A stretch of 64,000 nucleotides of DNA, taken from positions 1 to 64,000 of the forward strand of contig JAZQXA010000097.1 of assembly GCA_045632605.1 (NCBI GenBank). The letters run 5' to 3'. The DNA comes from Flemingiibacterium sp045632605 (GTDB taxonomy: Bacteria; Bacillota; Clostridia; Oscillospirales; CAG-272). The position numbers and the translations under genes are program-made. How positions within the stretch are numbered: position 1 is the first letter of the stretch; every line of letters begins with the position of its first letter. Positions 8,409 to 16,748 of this stretch are shown in pieces. The notes under the pieces are model-generated. The model was not told the DNA's origin and made no database searches. It worked only from the letters and a program-made list of their open reading frames with translations.

Positions 8409-9473
8409 TTAATAGATAAAGCAGGCATCGCCGAAAGAGAAGAAACGGTAACGCTCGGATATCGCGGTTTCGTATGCATTCAGCATGATTTCGCGGCTTG
8501 AAAATGCAGAAACGAGCATGAGCAGTGTACTTTCGGGCAGGTGGAAATTTGTGATAAGTGCATCGACTGCTTTGAATTTATATCCGGGGTAGATGAATAT
8601 TCCGGTGTCACCGTGCATTGCGTGAACGATTCCGTTTTCATCGGTGACCGATTCGAGAGTACGGCAGGACGTTGTACCGACGGCGATGATTCTTCCCCCG
8701 GCGGCACGGCGTTCATTGATAATATGAGCCGATTCCTCGGAAACGGAAAAATACTCCGAGTGCATAACGTGGTCGGTAAGTGAATCAACCTTTACGGGGC
8801 GGAAAGTTCCGAGTCCTACGTGGAGCATGACCGGAACTACCTCAACACCTTTTTTGCGAATTGCGTCAAGTAATTCTTCGGTGAAATGAAGTCCCGCTGT
8901 GGGTGCTGCGGCAGAGCCTTCTGTTTTTGCGTAAACGGTCTGATATCGACTCTTGTCTGCAAGACGTTCTGTTATATATGGCGGAAGCGGCATACTTCCG
9001 ATTTTGTCGAGCAGGTCGTATATGCTTCCGGTACTGTGGTCGTAGATAAAGCGTACCATGCGGTTTCCACCCTCGAGTATTTCGAGGACTTCGGCACGAA
9101 GTAACCCCTCGCCGAATATAATAATACTGCCGGGCTTGACACGTCTGCCGGGGCGTACCATTACTTCCCACAAATCGAGCTCATGCTGACGGAGAAGGAC
9201 AAATTCTATTTCGGCACCGGTGCCGTCTTTAACACCGTAAAGACGGGCGGGGATGACTTTTGAGTTGTTTATTACAAGTACATCGCCGGGATTCAAACGG
9301 TCGATTATATTATGAAAAATGTCGTGCTCAAGCTCTCCGGTCTTGCGGTTTATCGTAAGCAGTCGCGAGTGGTCACGTACTTCGCTCGGATGCTGTGCAA
9401 TCAGCTCCTCCGGTAAGTCGTAATAAAAATCTTTTGTCGTAAGGTCAGTGTGAATTCGTTCGTTTGTAATCAT
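8409..9473 (-). CDS. queA: S-adenosylmethionine:tRNA ribosyltransferase-isomerase
   Basis: Makes epoxyqueuosine in tRNA anticodons by transferring the ribosyl part of SAM to preQ1. The 354-residue protein shows YDLPEELIAQHPSEVRD at the N-terminus. The conserved AAPTAGLHFTEELL, HVGLGTFRPV and ITNFHLPESTLLMLVSAF follow. ATG 9473 has AAGGAG 14 bases upstream, a rather long spacing. It is the first gene of the queA-phosphoesterase-miaA operon. Confidence 0.96.
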   Translation of the reverse strand: MITNERIHTDLTTKDFYYDLPEELIAQHPSEVRDHSRLLTINRKTGELEHDIFHNIIDRLNPGDVLVINNSKVIPARLYGVKDGTGAEIEFVLLRQHELDLWEVMVRPGRRVKPGSIIIFGEGLLRAEVLEILEGGNRMVRFIYDHSTGSIYDLLDKIGSMPLPPYITERLADKSRYQTVYAKTEGSAAAPTAGLHFTEELLDAIRKKGVEVVPVMLHVGLGTFRPVKVDSLTDHVMHSEYFSVSEESAHIINERRAAGGRIIAVGTTSCRTLESVTDENGIVHAMHGDTGIFIYPGYKFKAVDALITNFHLPESTLLMLVSAFSSREIMLNAYETAISERYRFFSFGDACFIY

Positions 9474-9522
9474 TGCACAAAAATATGCTCCTTATTTTTT
9501 AAAAAATTTATGCGCTTGGGGT

Positions 9523-9551
9523 TTGACAAGTCGGAGGAAATATGTTATCAT
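9523..9551 (+). promoter_or_regulatory. Promoter for the lysine riboswitch and dapAB
   Basis: TTGACA (9523-9528) and TATCAT (9546-9551) are separated by 17 bases, and the riboswitch begins just downstream. Confidence 0.75.
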
Positions 9552-9559
9552 AATAATAG

Positions 9560-9826
9560 ATAAATTATGATAGAGGCGCATTCTCCGATTATTAGGTATC
9601 GCAAGGCTTCGCCGCCGCTAAGCGTTACCGAAAGGCGTTGAGTGCCGAAGATACGGTGTGAGGCGAAGCACGGCGCATCTGGTTCTTTCGGATAATATCT
9701 GAAGAACTGTCATCATTAACGTGATGGAGTGCTATCTTAATGTATTAGATATTTATGAGCAAAAAAGCTCCGTATATATTATAGTACATGGATAGCCGGT
9801 TTTCAACCGGTTTTTTGTTTTTTTTA
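9560..9826 (+). promoter_or_regulatory. Lysine riboswitch with intrinsic terminator
   Basis: The leader matches the L-box aptamer: GATAGAGGCGC at 9569, GCCGAAG near 9643, the hairpin ending CTGTCATC...GATGGAG, and closing GTGCTATC to 9736. The 5' GATAG (9569-9573) pairs with CTATC (9732-9736) to form P1. The terminator is CCGGTT/AACCGG (9796-9810) with a T-run to 9825. GATAGC (9791-9796) can pair with GCTATC (9731-9736), so P1 formation with lysine bound should release the terminator and stop transcription of dapA. A small GAGC/GCTC hairpin lies at 9757-9770. The downstream genes make lysine precursors, which fits. Confidence 0.9.
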
Positions 9827-9930
9827 CGCTTCACGCGAAATTTCTCATTTAATATCAACAAGTATCGGCAAAAGGGGACTTAAATTGTACATATTTTCCC
9901 GAACCGAACTAAACGAAAGGATGATTTTCT

Positions 9931-10821
9931 ATGTCAACTAAAGGTACAGTATTTACAGGCGCGGCAGTCGCTATTGTAACTCCGTTCACAAACAACAAGG
10001 TGAATTTTGAGCAGCTCGGAACTCTCATTGAACGTCAGATAGCAGGCTCAACAGATGCTATCGTTATCTGTGGCACAACCGGTGAGGCTTCCACTCTCAC
10101 CGACGAGGAGCACCGTGAATGTATCCGCTACTGTGTTGAAAAGGTTGCAGGTCGTGTACCGGTTATTGCAGGTACTGGTTCAAACGATACCGATTATGCC
10201 ATCGACCTCTCGAAATATGCGTGCGACGTTGGTGCGGATGCGCTTCTTCTCGTTACACCTTACTATAATAAAGCGACTCCAAAGGGGCTTGTGAAGAGCT
10301 TCCTCGCTGTTGCCGATGCAACTGATAAGCCGATTATACTCTACAATGTTCCGTCGCGTACCGGATGTAACATCTCGCTTCCCGTATATAAGGAGCTTGC
10401 AAAGCACGAGCGCATTGTTGCAACAAAAGAAGCGAGCGGAAACATCAGCGCAATCGCTGAAATTGCCGCTGAACTCGGAGATACTCTCGATATTTACAGC
10501 GGAAACGATGACCAGATTGTCCCGATTCTTTCGCTCGGCGCAAAGGGCGTTATTTCGGTGCTTTCAAATGTTGTTCCGAAGGAAACTCACGACATCTGCC
10601 GTCTTTGGTTTGAAGGCAAGGCAAAGGAATCTGCCGAGCTTCAGCTTAAGCTGCTTAAGCTTGCTAACTCGCTGTTCTGCGAGGTAAATCCTGTCCCCGT
10701 AAAGACCGCAATGGCAATGATGGGCTTCTGCTCCGAGGAAATGCGTCTGCCGCTTTGCGAAATGGAAGATGCAAACAAGGCAAAGCTCGCGGCTGTGCTT
10801 AAGGAATACGGCGTTATATAA
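9931..10821 (+). CDS. dapA: 4-hydroxy-tetrahydrodipicolinate synthase
   Basis: Condenses pyruvate and aspartate semialdehyde, the first committed step to diaminopimelate and lysine. The TIM-barrel protein has 296 residues. Visible motifs are GTTGEASTLTDEEH, the tyrosine in LLVTPYYNK, ILYNVPSRTG and the Schiff-base lysine in IVATKEASGN near residue 166. ATG 9931 has GAAAGGATG upstream. It is controlled by the lysine riboswitch and followed by dapB after 36 bases. Confidence 0.97.
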   Translation: MSTKGTVFTGAAVAIVTPFTNNKVNFEQLGTLIERQIAGSTDAIVICGTTGEASTLTDEEHRECIRYCVEKVAGRVPVIAGTGSNDTDYAIDLSKYACDVGADALLLVTPYYNKATPKGLVKSFLAVADATDKPIILYNVPSRTGCNISLPVYKELAKHERIVATKEASGNISAIAEIAAELGDTLDIYSGNDDQIVPILSLGAKGVISVLSNVVPKETHDICRLWFEGKAKESAELQLKLLKLANSLFCEVNPVPVKTAMAMMGFCSEEMRLPLCEMEDANKAKLAAVLKEYGVI

Positions 10822-10857
10822 GGCTGTCATTAAGGATAAAACTTCAGGAGAATAAAA

Positions 10858-11619
10858 ATGAAAGAAACACGAATATTATTTTCGGGCATTTCCGGCCGTA
10901 TGGGTAAAGCCACACGTGCGGCGACGGAGGGAAGCGGCGAATACAAAATTGTTGCCGGCATTGATGTAGTGCCGTCGGTTGATACTATTCCGATTTATCA
11001 GAGTCCGGATGAGGTTAACGTAGAGGTTGATGCTATTATTGATTTTTCGCATCATACAGCAACACCGAAGCTGCTTGAATTTGCAATAGCAAAGAATATT
11101 CCAGTTGTTGTGTGCACAACGGGGCACACCGAAGAAGAAACCGCTCTAATCCATGAAGCGGCAAAAAAGATTCCTGTGTTCTTTTCACGCAATATGTCGA
11201 TAGGAATTAATCTCCTTATCGAGCTTACAAAAAAAGCGGCGGCAATTCTTGGCGAGGATTTTGATATTGAAATTGTCGAAAAGCATCACAACAAGAAGCT
11301 CGATGCACCGAGCGGAACTGCGCTTATGATTGCTGATGCTATTGCCGATACTGTTGAGTATGATGCCGAATACACCTATGAGCGTCTGTCAAGACGTGAG
11401 GCAAGAAAAAAGACCGAAATCGGTATCAGCTCTGTTCGCGGCGGTACTATCGTCGGCGAGCATGAGGTAATGTTCTGCGGTGCGGATGAGATAATTTCCG
11501 TCAGCCACAGTGCGGCATCAAGAGATGTTTTTGCCAGAGGTGCACTCCGCGCTGCGGCGTACATAAGCGGAAAGCCGGCAGGCTTTTACGATATGTCAAC
11601 GATGATTGCAGGCGAATAA
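10858..11619 (+). CDS. dapB: 4-hydroxy-tetrahydrodipicolinate reductase
   Basis: Second enzyme of the DAP/lysine branch, an NAD(P)H-dependent reductase of 253 residues. It has the N-terminal nucleotide-binding GISGRMGKAT, the TTGHTEEE segment and the substrate-site signature EKHHNKKLDAPSGTA near residues 139-153. The catalytic HH and K are intact. AGGAG lies upstream of ATG 10858. The gene is co-transcribed with dapA and ended by a terminator at 11627-11659. Confidence 0.97.
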   Translation: MKETRILFSGISGRMGKATRAATEGSGEYKIVAGIDVVPSVDTIPIYQSPDEVNVEVDAIIDFSHHTATPKLLEFAIAKNIPVVVCTTGHTEEETALIHEAAKKIPVFFSRNMSIGINLLIELTKKAAAILGEDFDIEIVEKHHNKKLDAPSGTALMIADAIADTVEYDAEYTYERLSRREARKKTEIGISSVRGGTIVGEHEVMFCGADEIISVSHSAASRDVFARGALRAAAYISGKPAGFYDMSTMIAGE

Positions 11620-11626
11620 AAATTTT

Positions 11627-11659
11627 GGGACCGTCAACTTTAAGGGCGGTTCCTTTTTT
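11627..11659 (+). terminator. dapAB terminator
   Basis: GGACCGTC pairs with GGCGGTTCC around a 9-base loop and is followed by a run of Ts. Confidence 0.85.
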
Positions 11660-11713
11660 ATTCGAAAAAATTTATTTTCCCGACAGCAATCGACAAAGTT
11701 TTAGTGTCGGGTA

Positions 11714-11722
11714 TGGTATAAT
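11714..11722 (+). promoter_or_regulatory. Extended -10 promoter
   Basis: TGGTATAAT fits an extended -10 element. An inverted repeat CCCGACA (11679-11685) / TGTCGGG (11705-11711) brackets the -35 area and ends three bases before it, so a repressor or activator could bind there. Confidence 0.5.
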
Positions 11723-11779
11723 GGTGTCACAGAGAGCGGAATAATTTCCGATTTTATGAAAAAATGAAAGGCTTCCTAT

Positions 11780-12253
11780 ATGAAGAATAATAAAATATGT
11801 GCGATATTCGGAGAGAATCCGAGTGAACTTGAATTTGGATACGACGAGGATTATTACACCTGTGCCGTCATGAAATTTCGACTTGTTTCCGCAATGCAGG
11901 ATGCCGTATCGGAGGGATGCTGTGAGTTCGTTTCAACGCTCGATGAAGGGGCTGCAATGTGGGGCGCAGAAGCGTGCATTGCAATGAAATCTCTCGGCGG
12001 AAACATCACGCTTACTGCGGCACCGACATCCGAAAATCAGGCGGACCGCTGGCATCCCGAACGCCGTGAGCGTTATTTTGACCTTATCGAAAAAGCTGAT
12101 GTTTTTATTCCCCCATGCGGCGAAGAATACGGAGAAGAATACATATTAAAAAATGCAGGTCGGGTGATAATTCTCGGAAATACGGAGTATCCGAGAATTG
12201 CGGATTTTCTAAACCGTGCAAGAGCAGAGAATATTAAGGTTTATACCGTTTGA
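11780..12253 (+). CDS. SLOG/DUF1273-like small protein
   Basis: A 157-residue cytoplasmic protein of Rossmann type. The start resembles SLOG proteins (ICAIFGENPSELEFGYDEDY). A middle part, FVSTLDEGAAMWGAEACIAM, and RWHPERRERYFDLIEKADV look like the DUF1273 (YspA/YpsA) family. The YpsA-like family is thought to bind nucleotide ligands; the function here is unknown. GAAAGG lies 11 bases before ATG 11780. It is a single gene between dapB and the sigma-K gene, with a terminator at 12294-12326. Confidence 0.6.
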   Translation: MKNNKICAIFGENPSELEFGYDEDYYTCAVMKFRLVSAMQDAVSEGCCEFVSTLDEGAAMWGAEACIAMKSLGGNITLTAAPTSENQADRWHPERRERYFDLIEKADVFIPPCGEEYGEEYILKNAGRVIILGNTEYPRIADFLNRARAENIKVYTV

Positions 12254-12256
12254 TAT

Positions 12257-12286
12257 GAATACATATTCGGTATTTCACATAGATAT
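12257..12286 (+). promoter_or_regulatory. Possible sigma-E-type promoter upstream of sigK
   Basis: GAATACA and CATAGATAT are 14 bases apart, close to the sporulation sigma-E pattern. In Bacillus sigK is read by sigma-E RNA polymerase. A caution is that a terminator hairpin sits directly after the expected start point. Confidence 0.3.
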
Positions 12287-12293
12287 ATCAAAA

Positions 12294-12326
12294 GGACGTC
12301 GATTTTTCGGCGTTCTTATTTTTTTG
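12294..12326 (+). terminator. Terminator before sigK
   Basis: GGACGTCG pairs with CGGCGTTC (two G-U pairs, 6-base loop) and is followed by TTATTTTTTT. It ends the SLOG-like gene; it would attenuate any transcript starting at 12257-12286. Confidence 0.65.
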
Positions 12327-12339
12327 TTGAGGTGGTTAT

Positions 12340-13047
12340 ATGCTTGAAATAATGAATACGGTTCTTTCACATTTGCTTGTGATGTTTCTTCGTGTGTCGA
12401 ACGGCGGGGCTTACGGCGGTACATTTCCGCCTCCTCTTTCTGCAGCAAGGGAGAGGGAATGCTTCCGACTGATGAAAGAAAGCGGCGATATGGCGGCACG
12501 CGGTGAGCTTATCGAGCACAATCTTCGTCTTGTCGCCCATATTGTAAAGAAATATTACGCTTCGGGAAATAATCAGGATGACCTGATTTCAATCGGTACA
12601 ATCGGACTTATTAAGGCTGTTGATTCATTTGACCCGAAGAATGGAGCGCGGTTTGCGACTTATGCAGGAAAATGTCTTCAGAACGAGATACTTATGTATT
12701 TCCGCGCACAGAAAAAGCTTGCGGTGGAGGTGTCGATGAACGAAACAATCGACATAGACAAAGAGGGAAATCCGCTAACTTGGGGCGACATAATCGCAAC
12801 TGAGGATACTATTGCAGATGACCTTGATATAAAGCTGCGTTCGGCAAGAGCGGTTTCGATAATCAATAGCGAGCTCACACCAAGAGAGCGTCAGGTTATT
12901 TCGATGAGATACGGTATTGGCGGCAGGCAGGCGGTCACACAGCGCGAGGTTGCAAACAAGATGGGAATTTCGCGTTCATACGTAAGCCGGATTGAAGGTG
13001 CAGCGCTGAAAAAAATAAGCGAAAGCCTTGAACGCTATTCCATGTAA
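12340..13047 (+). CDS. sigK: RNA polymerase sporulation sigma factor SigK, uninterrupted pro-form
   Basis: A late mother-cell sigma factor. The 235-residue protein begins with a hydrophobic pro-sequence (VLSHLLVMFLRVSN) followed by the conserved FPPPLS. Region 2 is IEHNLRLVAHIVKKYY with DDLISIGTIGLIKAVDSF and FATYAGKCLQNEILMYFR. Region 4 is LTPRERQVISMRYGI with a helix-turn-helix at TQREVANKMGISRSYVSRI. GAGGTGG precedes ATG 12340. The reading frame is continuous, so no skin-type element splits it here. Presence of this gene implies an endospore programme or its remains. Pro-sequence removal by a SpoIVFB-like protease is inferred. Confidence 0.9.
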   Translation: MLEIMNTVLSHLLVMFLRVSNGGAYGGTFPPPLSAARERECFRLMKESGDMAARGELIEHNLRLVAHIVKKYYASGNNQDDLISIGTIGLIKAVDSFDPKNGARFATYAGKCLQNEILMYFRAQKKLAVEVSMNETIDIDKEGNPLTWGDIIATEDTIADDLDIKLRSARAVSIINSELTPRERQVISMRYGIGGRQAVTQREVANKMGISRSYVSRIEGAALKKISESLERYSM

Positions 13048-13106
13048 TGTCGAAAAAAGGCTGATTCTACCGACATTTTCCCCGACGCAATATGTTTGTG
13101 ATTTGA

Positions 13107-13112
13107 TATAAT
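13107..13112 (+). promoter_or_regulatory. -10 element upstream of the split NYN gene
   Basis: TATAAT lies so close to the ATG at 13121 that transcripts would begin there; this supports the TTG start at 13145, which has AAAGG nine bases upstream. Confidence 0.45.
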
Positions 13113-13144
13113 ATTAATAAATGTTTTCAGAAAGGGATGATTTT

Positions 13145-13579
13145 TTGAATTCAAATAATATTATACCAAATAGCGAGGCAGATAAAGAGCAAGGGGGATT
13201 TCGGTATAATTCAACGAGGAGTATAATTTCGCGGGTGGCATACCTTATCGGAGTAAATGAGAAGCATTTTATAAATGACTATGACCCACCGGAATATCAA
13301 ATTTACGAAGCGCTCGAAAAAAACGACAATGCAAAAATTATACGTGAGCTCTGTCGGCTCAGAACGGCAATTGAGCGTAATTTCAGTAATATCAATTCCA
13401 CAATGCAGCGTGAATTCCGTACTATTATGACCATGTCTGAATATGTGCCGCTTGAAGCAATAACTTACCTTGCCGAAAAGGGAATACAGCTTATCAAAAA
13501 AAGTAACCGACAAACTGTTGATTACATCTGCGATATAAACCGTTTTATTCTCGACCGAATCAATAATATTCGCGATTAA
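13145..13579 (+). CDS. Unknown protein, N-terminal part of a split NYN-domain gene
   Basis: About 144 residues from TTG 13145 (AAAGG upstream) to an in-frame TAA at 13577-13579. It is helical and charged, with YDPPEYQIYEALEKNDNAKI, an IRELCRLRTAIERNF segment and IQLIKKSNRQTVDYICDI near the end. No known domain is recognised. The same frame continues past the stop as FPIWLDFSYIRELFIMPDG and joins the NYN-domain part without another stop. So this may be the N-terminal half of one roughly 460-residue protein interrupted by a nonsense codon. Base composition matches the second half. Confidence 0.6.
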   Translation: MNSNNIIPNSEADKEQGGFRYNSTRSIISRVAYLIGVNEKHFINDYDPPEYQIYEALEKNDNAKIIRELCRLRTAIERNFSNINSTMQREFRTIMTMSEYVPLEAITYLAEKGIQLIKKSNRQTVDYICDINRFILDRINNIRD

Positions 13580-14536
13580 TTTCCGATATGGCTTGATTTT
13601 TCGTATATTCGTGAGCTTTTTATAATGCCGGACGGAACGACCGTGCAGGGAACACGTATTGCCGCAGAACAGTATTATGCAAATCGGCTTAAATATCCGT
13701 ATCAGATGTACATAAACTGGACCCCGGACGACTGTGGGAACATACTGTACAACGATATGAAATTCTGCAATTTACTTTATAAAATGCACGGGAAAGAATT
13801 TGAAGATATAAGTCGGGTTTCCGATGCCGGCAGTGCTGTTAAAAACAGTATTTACGGTTTTATTGAAAAATCAGAAAAAACGCTTATTGTGGTGGACTGC
13901 GAAAATTCAGACCCGTATAAGCTGATTGCAACGCTTAATAATTTAGATTCGAAAACTCTGTCAAAAATTAATAAAATTTTACTGTATAATGATATTCACG
14001 CTTCGAGTGCATGGCAGCTTTTTGAAACTTACTGCAAGGATATACCGGTTGAGCACATTATGACAGAACGTGTCAAGGAAAGCAAATCGCTCGTTGATAT
14101 AAAGTTGTCTGTCGGAGTATCTAAAGCCTTTTATAAAAACGGTGTGGATTCATTTATTATTGCATCGAGTGACTCCGATTACTGGGGACTGATTGATTCG
14201 CTCGGAGAAGCGAGATTTCTCGTTATGGCAGAACGAGAAAAATGCGGAGCCGATATTAAAGCGGCGCTGAATGAGCATGATATATTCTTCTGCTATATTG
14301 ATGATTTTTGCACCGGAAATTCCGATGAAATAAAAATAGCCGCACTTATTACAGAAACAAAACGCTACCTTGCCGAGCATATTAATCTGAATGTTGAAGT
14401 AATGCTCGATGAGGTTTACAAAAATACAAGAGTGCGCATGACAGACGCCGAATGCAAGCAGTTTTACGCTAAATATATCAAGCCGATGCATCTTGTTATA
14501 GATGAAAATGGGGATGTTTCGGTCGAGCTGCGGTAA
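13580..14536 (+). CDS. NYN (PIN-like) domain protein, possibly the C-terminal part of a split gene
   Basis: Reading starts after the TAA; the first ATG is 13625, giving 303 residues. The NYN-type nuclease core shows LIVVDCENSDPYKLIATL near residue 80 and a second acidic motif FIIASSDSDYWGLIDSL near residue 175, with KSLVDIKLSVGVSKAFY between them. These acidic residues fit a metal-dependent RNase of the PIN-like superfamily. The ATG at 13625 has no good Shine-Dalgarno, which argues the original protein started at 13145. A 36-base hairpin terminator follows the stop. Confidence 0.7.
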   Translation, partial: FPIWLDFSYIRELFIMPDGTTVQGTRIAAEQYYANRLKYPYQMYINWTPDDCGNILYNDMKFCNLLYKMHGKEFEDISRVSDAGSAVKNSIYGFIEKSEKTLIVVDCENSDPYKLIATLNNLDSKTLSKINKILLYNDIHASSAWQLFETYCKDIPVEHIMTERVKESKSLVDIKLSVGVSKAFYKNGVDSFIIASSDSDYWGLIDSLGEARFLVMAEREKCGADIKAALNEHDIFFCYIDDFCTGNSDEIKIAALITETKRYLAEHINLNVEVMLDEVYKNTRVRMTDAECKQFYAKYIKPMHLVIDENGDVSVELR

Positions 14537-14554
14537 AAAATAATTAAGTTTCAG

Positions 14555-14594
14555 GGAATCAACTGCAAAATTTTGGTGGTTGATTCCTTTTTTG
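14555..14594 (+). terminator. Terminator after the NYN-domain gene
   Basis: GGAATCAAC (14555-14563) pairs perfectly with GTTGATTCC (14579-14587), followed by six Ts. Confidence 0.88.
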
Positions 14595-14636
14595 CAGCGT
14601 AAATTGTGAAGTTTATTTAAATATTCGCATTTTTAT

Positions 14637-14665
14637 TTGAAATAGGACGAAAAGTGTGATATAAT
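14637..14665 (+). promoter_or_regulatory. Promoter of the Nudix gene
   Basis: TTGAAA and TATAAT are 17 bases apart, with a TGA extension before the -10. Confidence 0.7.
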
Positions 14666-14710
14666 ATATGATATAGTGCTATTATAATACAATATGGAAG
14701 GAGTGAAATA

Positions 14711-15490
14711 ATGTCGGTAAAATTTGATGCTGAAGCACGTCGGCAGAATCTGCAGTCAGAACGCAGCTTTGCTGAAATGATGCTTGGAAATACATATCCT
14801 GTCCGCGTATATACTCGACATGAGAATGTACTGCGCGGAACGGTTACGGTGTCCGACAAAGATTCCTTCTCGGTTCATACAGCGTATGTTATCTGTGATG
14901 CAGACAGTGATAATAACGTCACTGCGGCAAAAACGGTTGGTGTGATGATTGATAAAGTCACATCGAGCGTTTCGCTTGTTCTCGCCGCCGGAGATAAAGC
15001 AGATTACTCATGGTCACAGCACGAAATTGCAGAGGCGGTTGATTACTGGGAAAACGGTAAAGATATGCGTATACTCTGTCTGCGCGAGCGTTCTTGCGGC
15101 GCTGTGGTATATACCGGCGACGGAGAAAACAGACGGTATCTTGTTATACGCATGAATCTCGGACACTGCGGACTTCCGAAAGGACATATTGAAAAATATG
15201 AAACAGAAGAAGAAACTGCAATCCGCGAGGTTAGAGAAGAAACCGGCGTTGAAATAACGCTTATAGAGGGATTCCGAAGGTCGGTTGAATATTCGCTCTC
15301 TGCAAGAACAAGAAAGGAATCGGTATATTTCCTCGGGCGTTTTGACGGCGACAACGTAAAGATTCAGGAGGCAGAGGTCAGCTCATACCGTTTGTGTCCT
15401 TATGAAGAAGCACGTCGGCTTATCACATACGAAAACGACCGTGTGATACTCGACGAAGCAGAAAAGCTTATTTTAGAAATGGAAGCATAA
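14711..15490 (+). CDS. Nudix hydrolase with an added N-terminal domain
   Basis: A 259-residue protein. The C-terminal half is a Nudix domain: GLPKGHIEKYETEEETAIREV then REETGVEI gives the Nudix box GX5EX7REXXEEXG, at about residues 155-180. The type is closest to diadenosine polyphosphate hydrolases, but the substrate cannot be fixed from sequence. The first 115 residues (beta-rich, with VTVSDKDSFSVHTAYVICD) are not recognised. The two-domain layout is unusual for simple Nudix enzymes of 140-170 residues. GGAGTG precedes ATG 14711. Confidence 0.8.
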   Translation: MSVKFDAEARRQNLQSERSFAEMMLGNTYPVRVYTRHENVLRGTVTVSDKDSFSVHTAYVICDADSDNNVTAAKTVGVMIDKVTSSVSLVLAAGDKADYSWSQHEIAEAVDYWENGKDMRILCLRERSCGAVVYTGDGENRRYLVIRMNLGHCGLPKGHIEKYETEEETAIREVREETGVEITLIEGFRRSVEYSLSARTRKESVYFLGRFDGDNVKIQEAEVSSYRLCPYEEARRLITYENDRVILDEAEKLILEMEA

Positions 15491-15496
15491 AATTAA

Positions 15497-15525
15497 AGCC
15501 CGATGAGATTTCATCGAGCTTTTTT
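15497..15525. terminator. Bidirectional terminator between the Nudix gene and trpS
   Basis: AGCCCGATGA pairs with TCATCGAGCT with one mismatch and a 4-base loop. A-run and T-run flanks let it work for both convergent genes. Confidence 0.8.
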
Positions 15526-15530
15526 GTTTG

Positions 15531-16616
15531 TTAAGCTTTATATTTTTCAGCCTGCGAAGCAATGAGCGCTTCGTCTTCGAAATAATTAATCTTCATTGCG
15601 GACTTAACTTCATCGAGAGTAGCGGCTGCAGCTTCACGTGCGACCTCACTGCCTTTTTTGAGGATGTCGTAAACTCCGGCGATATCTTTCTGATATTCTG
15701 CGCGCTTCTGACGGATAGGCTCGAGGGTTGACTCAAGCACCGAGAGAAGGAATTTCTTAACTTTAACGTCACCAAGACCGCCGCGCTGATAATGAGCCTT
15801 GAGTTCATCGAGGTTGGCATAATCCGGCAGAAACTCTGCGAAATGTTCGTCGCGTGCAAACGCATCGAGGTAGGTGAATACCGTGTTGCCTTCAATTTTT
15901 CCGGGGTCGGTAATTTTTATGTGGTCAGGGTCTGTGAACATACTCATGACCTTTGTTTTGAGGTCAGCTGAGGTTTCGGAGAGATAAATTGCGTTGCCGA
16001 GCGACTTTGACATCTTTGCGTTGCCGTCGATTCCGGGAAGTCTGCGGCAAGCGGCATCAGTAGGAAGCAGTGCGTCCGGCTCAACGAGAACTTCGCCGTA
16101 AACATCGTTGAATTTACGGACGATTTCGCGTGTCTGTTCAATCATCGGAAGCTGGTCTTCGCCTACGGGTACGGTTGTTGCCTTGAAAGCGGTAATATCC
16201 GCTGCCTGGCTTATCGGATAGGTGAAGAAGCCGACGGGAATGCTTGTTTCGAAGTTACGCATCTGAATTTCAGCCTTAACTGTGGGGTTTCTCTGCAGGC
16301 GCGAAACCGTTACAAGGTTCATGTAGTAGAACGAAAGCTCGCAAAGCTCCGGAATCTGCGACTGAATGAAAAGAGTAGACTTTGTGGGATCAAGTCCGCA
16401 GGAAAGATAGTCGAGCGCAACTTCGATAATGTTCTGGCGAATCTTTTCGGGATTATCGGCATTATCGGTGAGTGCCTGCGCATCGGCAATCATGATATAA
16501 GTTTTATCGTAAAGACCGCTGTTCTGAAGCTCCACGCGGCGGCGGAGTGAACCGACGTAGTGACCGATATGTAATTTACCTGTAGGACGGTCGCCGGTTA
16601 ATATAATTTTGGACAT
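15531..16616 (-). CDS. trpS: Tryptophanyl-tRNA synthetase
   Basis: Charges tRNA-Trp; class I, 361 residues. The signature HIGH is seen in GKLHIGHYVGSL and the KMSKS loop in GNAKMSKSLGNAIYL. TVPVGEDQLPMIEQTREI belongs to the active-site area. AAAGGAG lies just before ATG 16616. No T-box or Trp attenuator was seen in the 250 bases upstream, which instead hold a hairpin cluster and a tRNA-Leu gene. Confidence 0.96.
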   Translation of the reverse strand: MSKIILTGDRPTGKLHIGHYVGSLRRRVELQNSGLYDKTYIMIADAQALTDNADNPEKIRQNIIEVALDYLSCGLDPTKSTLFIQSQIPELCELSFYYMNLVTVSRLQRNPTVKAEIQMRNFETSIPVGFFTYPISQAADITAFKATTVPVGEDQLPMIEQTREIVRKFNDVYGEVLVEPDALLPTDAACRRLPGIDGNAKMSKSLGNAIYLSETSADLKTKVMSMFTDPDHIKITDPGKIEGNTVFTYLDAFARDEHFAEFLPDYANLDELKAHYQRGGLGDVKVKKFLLSVLESTLEPIRQKRAEYQKDIAGVYDILKKGSEVAREAAAATLDEVKSAMKINYFEDEALIASQAEKYKA

Positions 16617-16722
16617 GGGATGTCTCCTTTTTTTAGATATATAAAGTTATAATATAAATTATACCACGGTAGAGGGGAGATGTCAAGTAGTAAGTGGAAA
16701 ATGGAAAGTTGAAAACGAATTT

Positions 16723-16748
16723 TGGTGCGAGAAACGGGACTTGAACCC
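16723..16748 (-). repeat. Duplicate of the tRNA-Leu 3' end
   Basis: Twenty-six bases (TGGTGCGAGAAACGGGACTT plus GAACCC) repeat exactly the 3' end of the tRNA-Leu gene at 16869-16894, in the same orientation. The identity stops inside the T-arm, leaving no complete tRNA. Duplicated tRNA tails are typical of integration sites, but only 120 bases lie between the copies. Confidence 0.85.
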
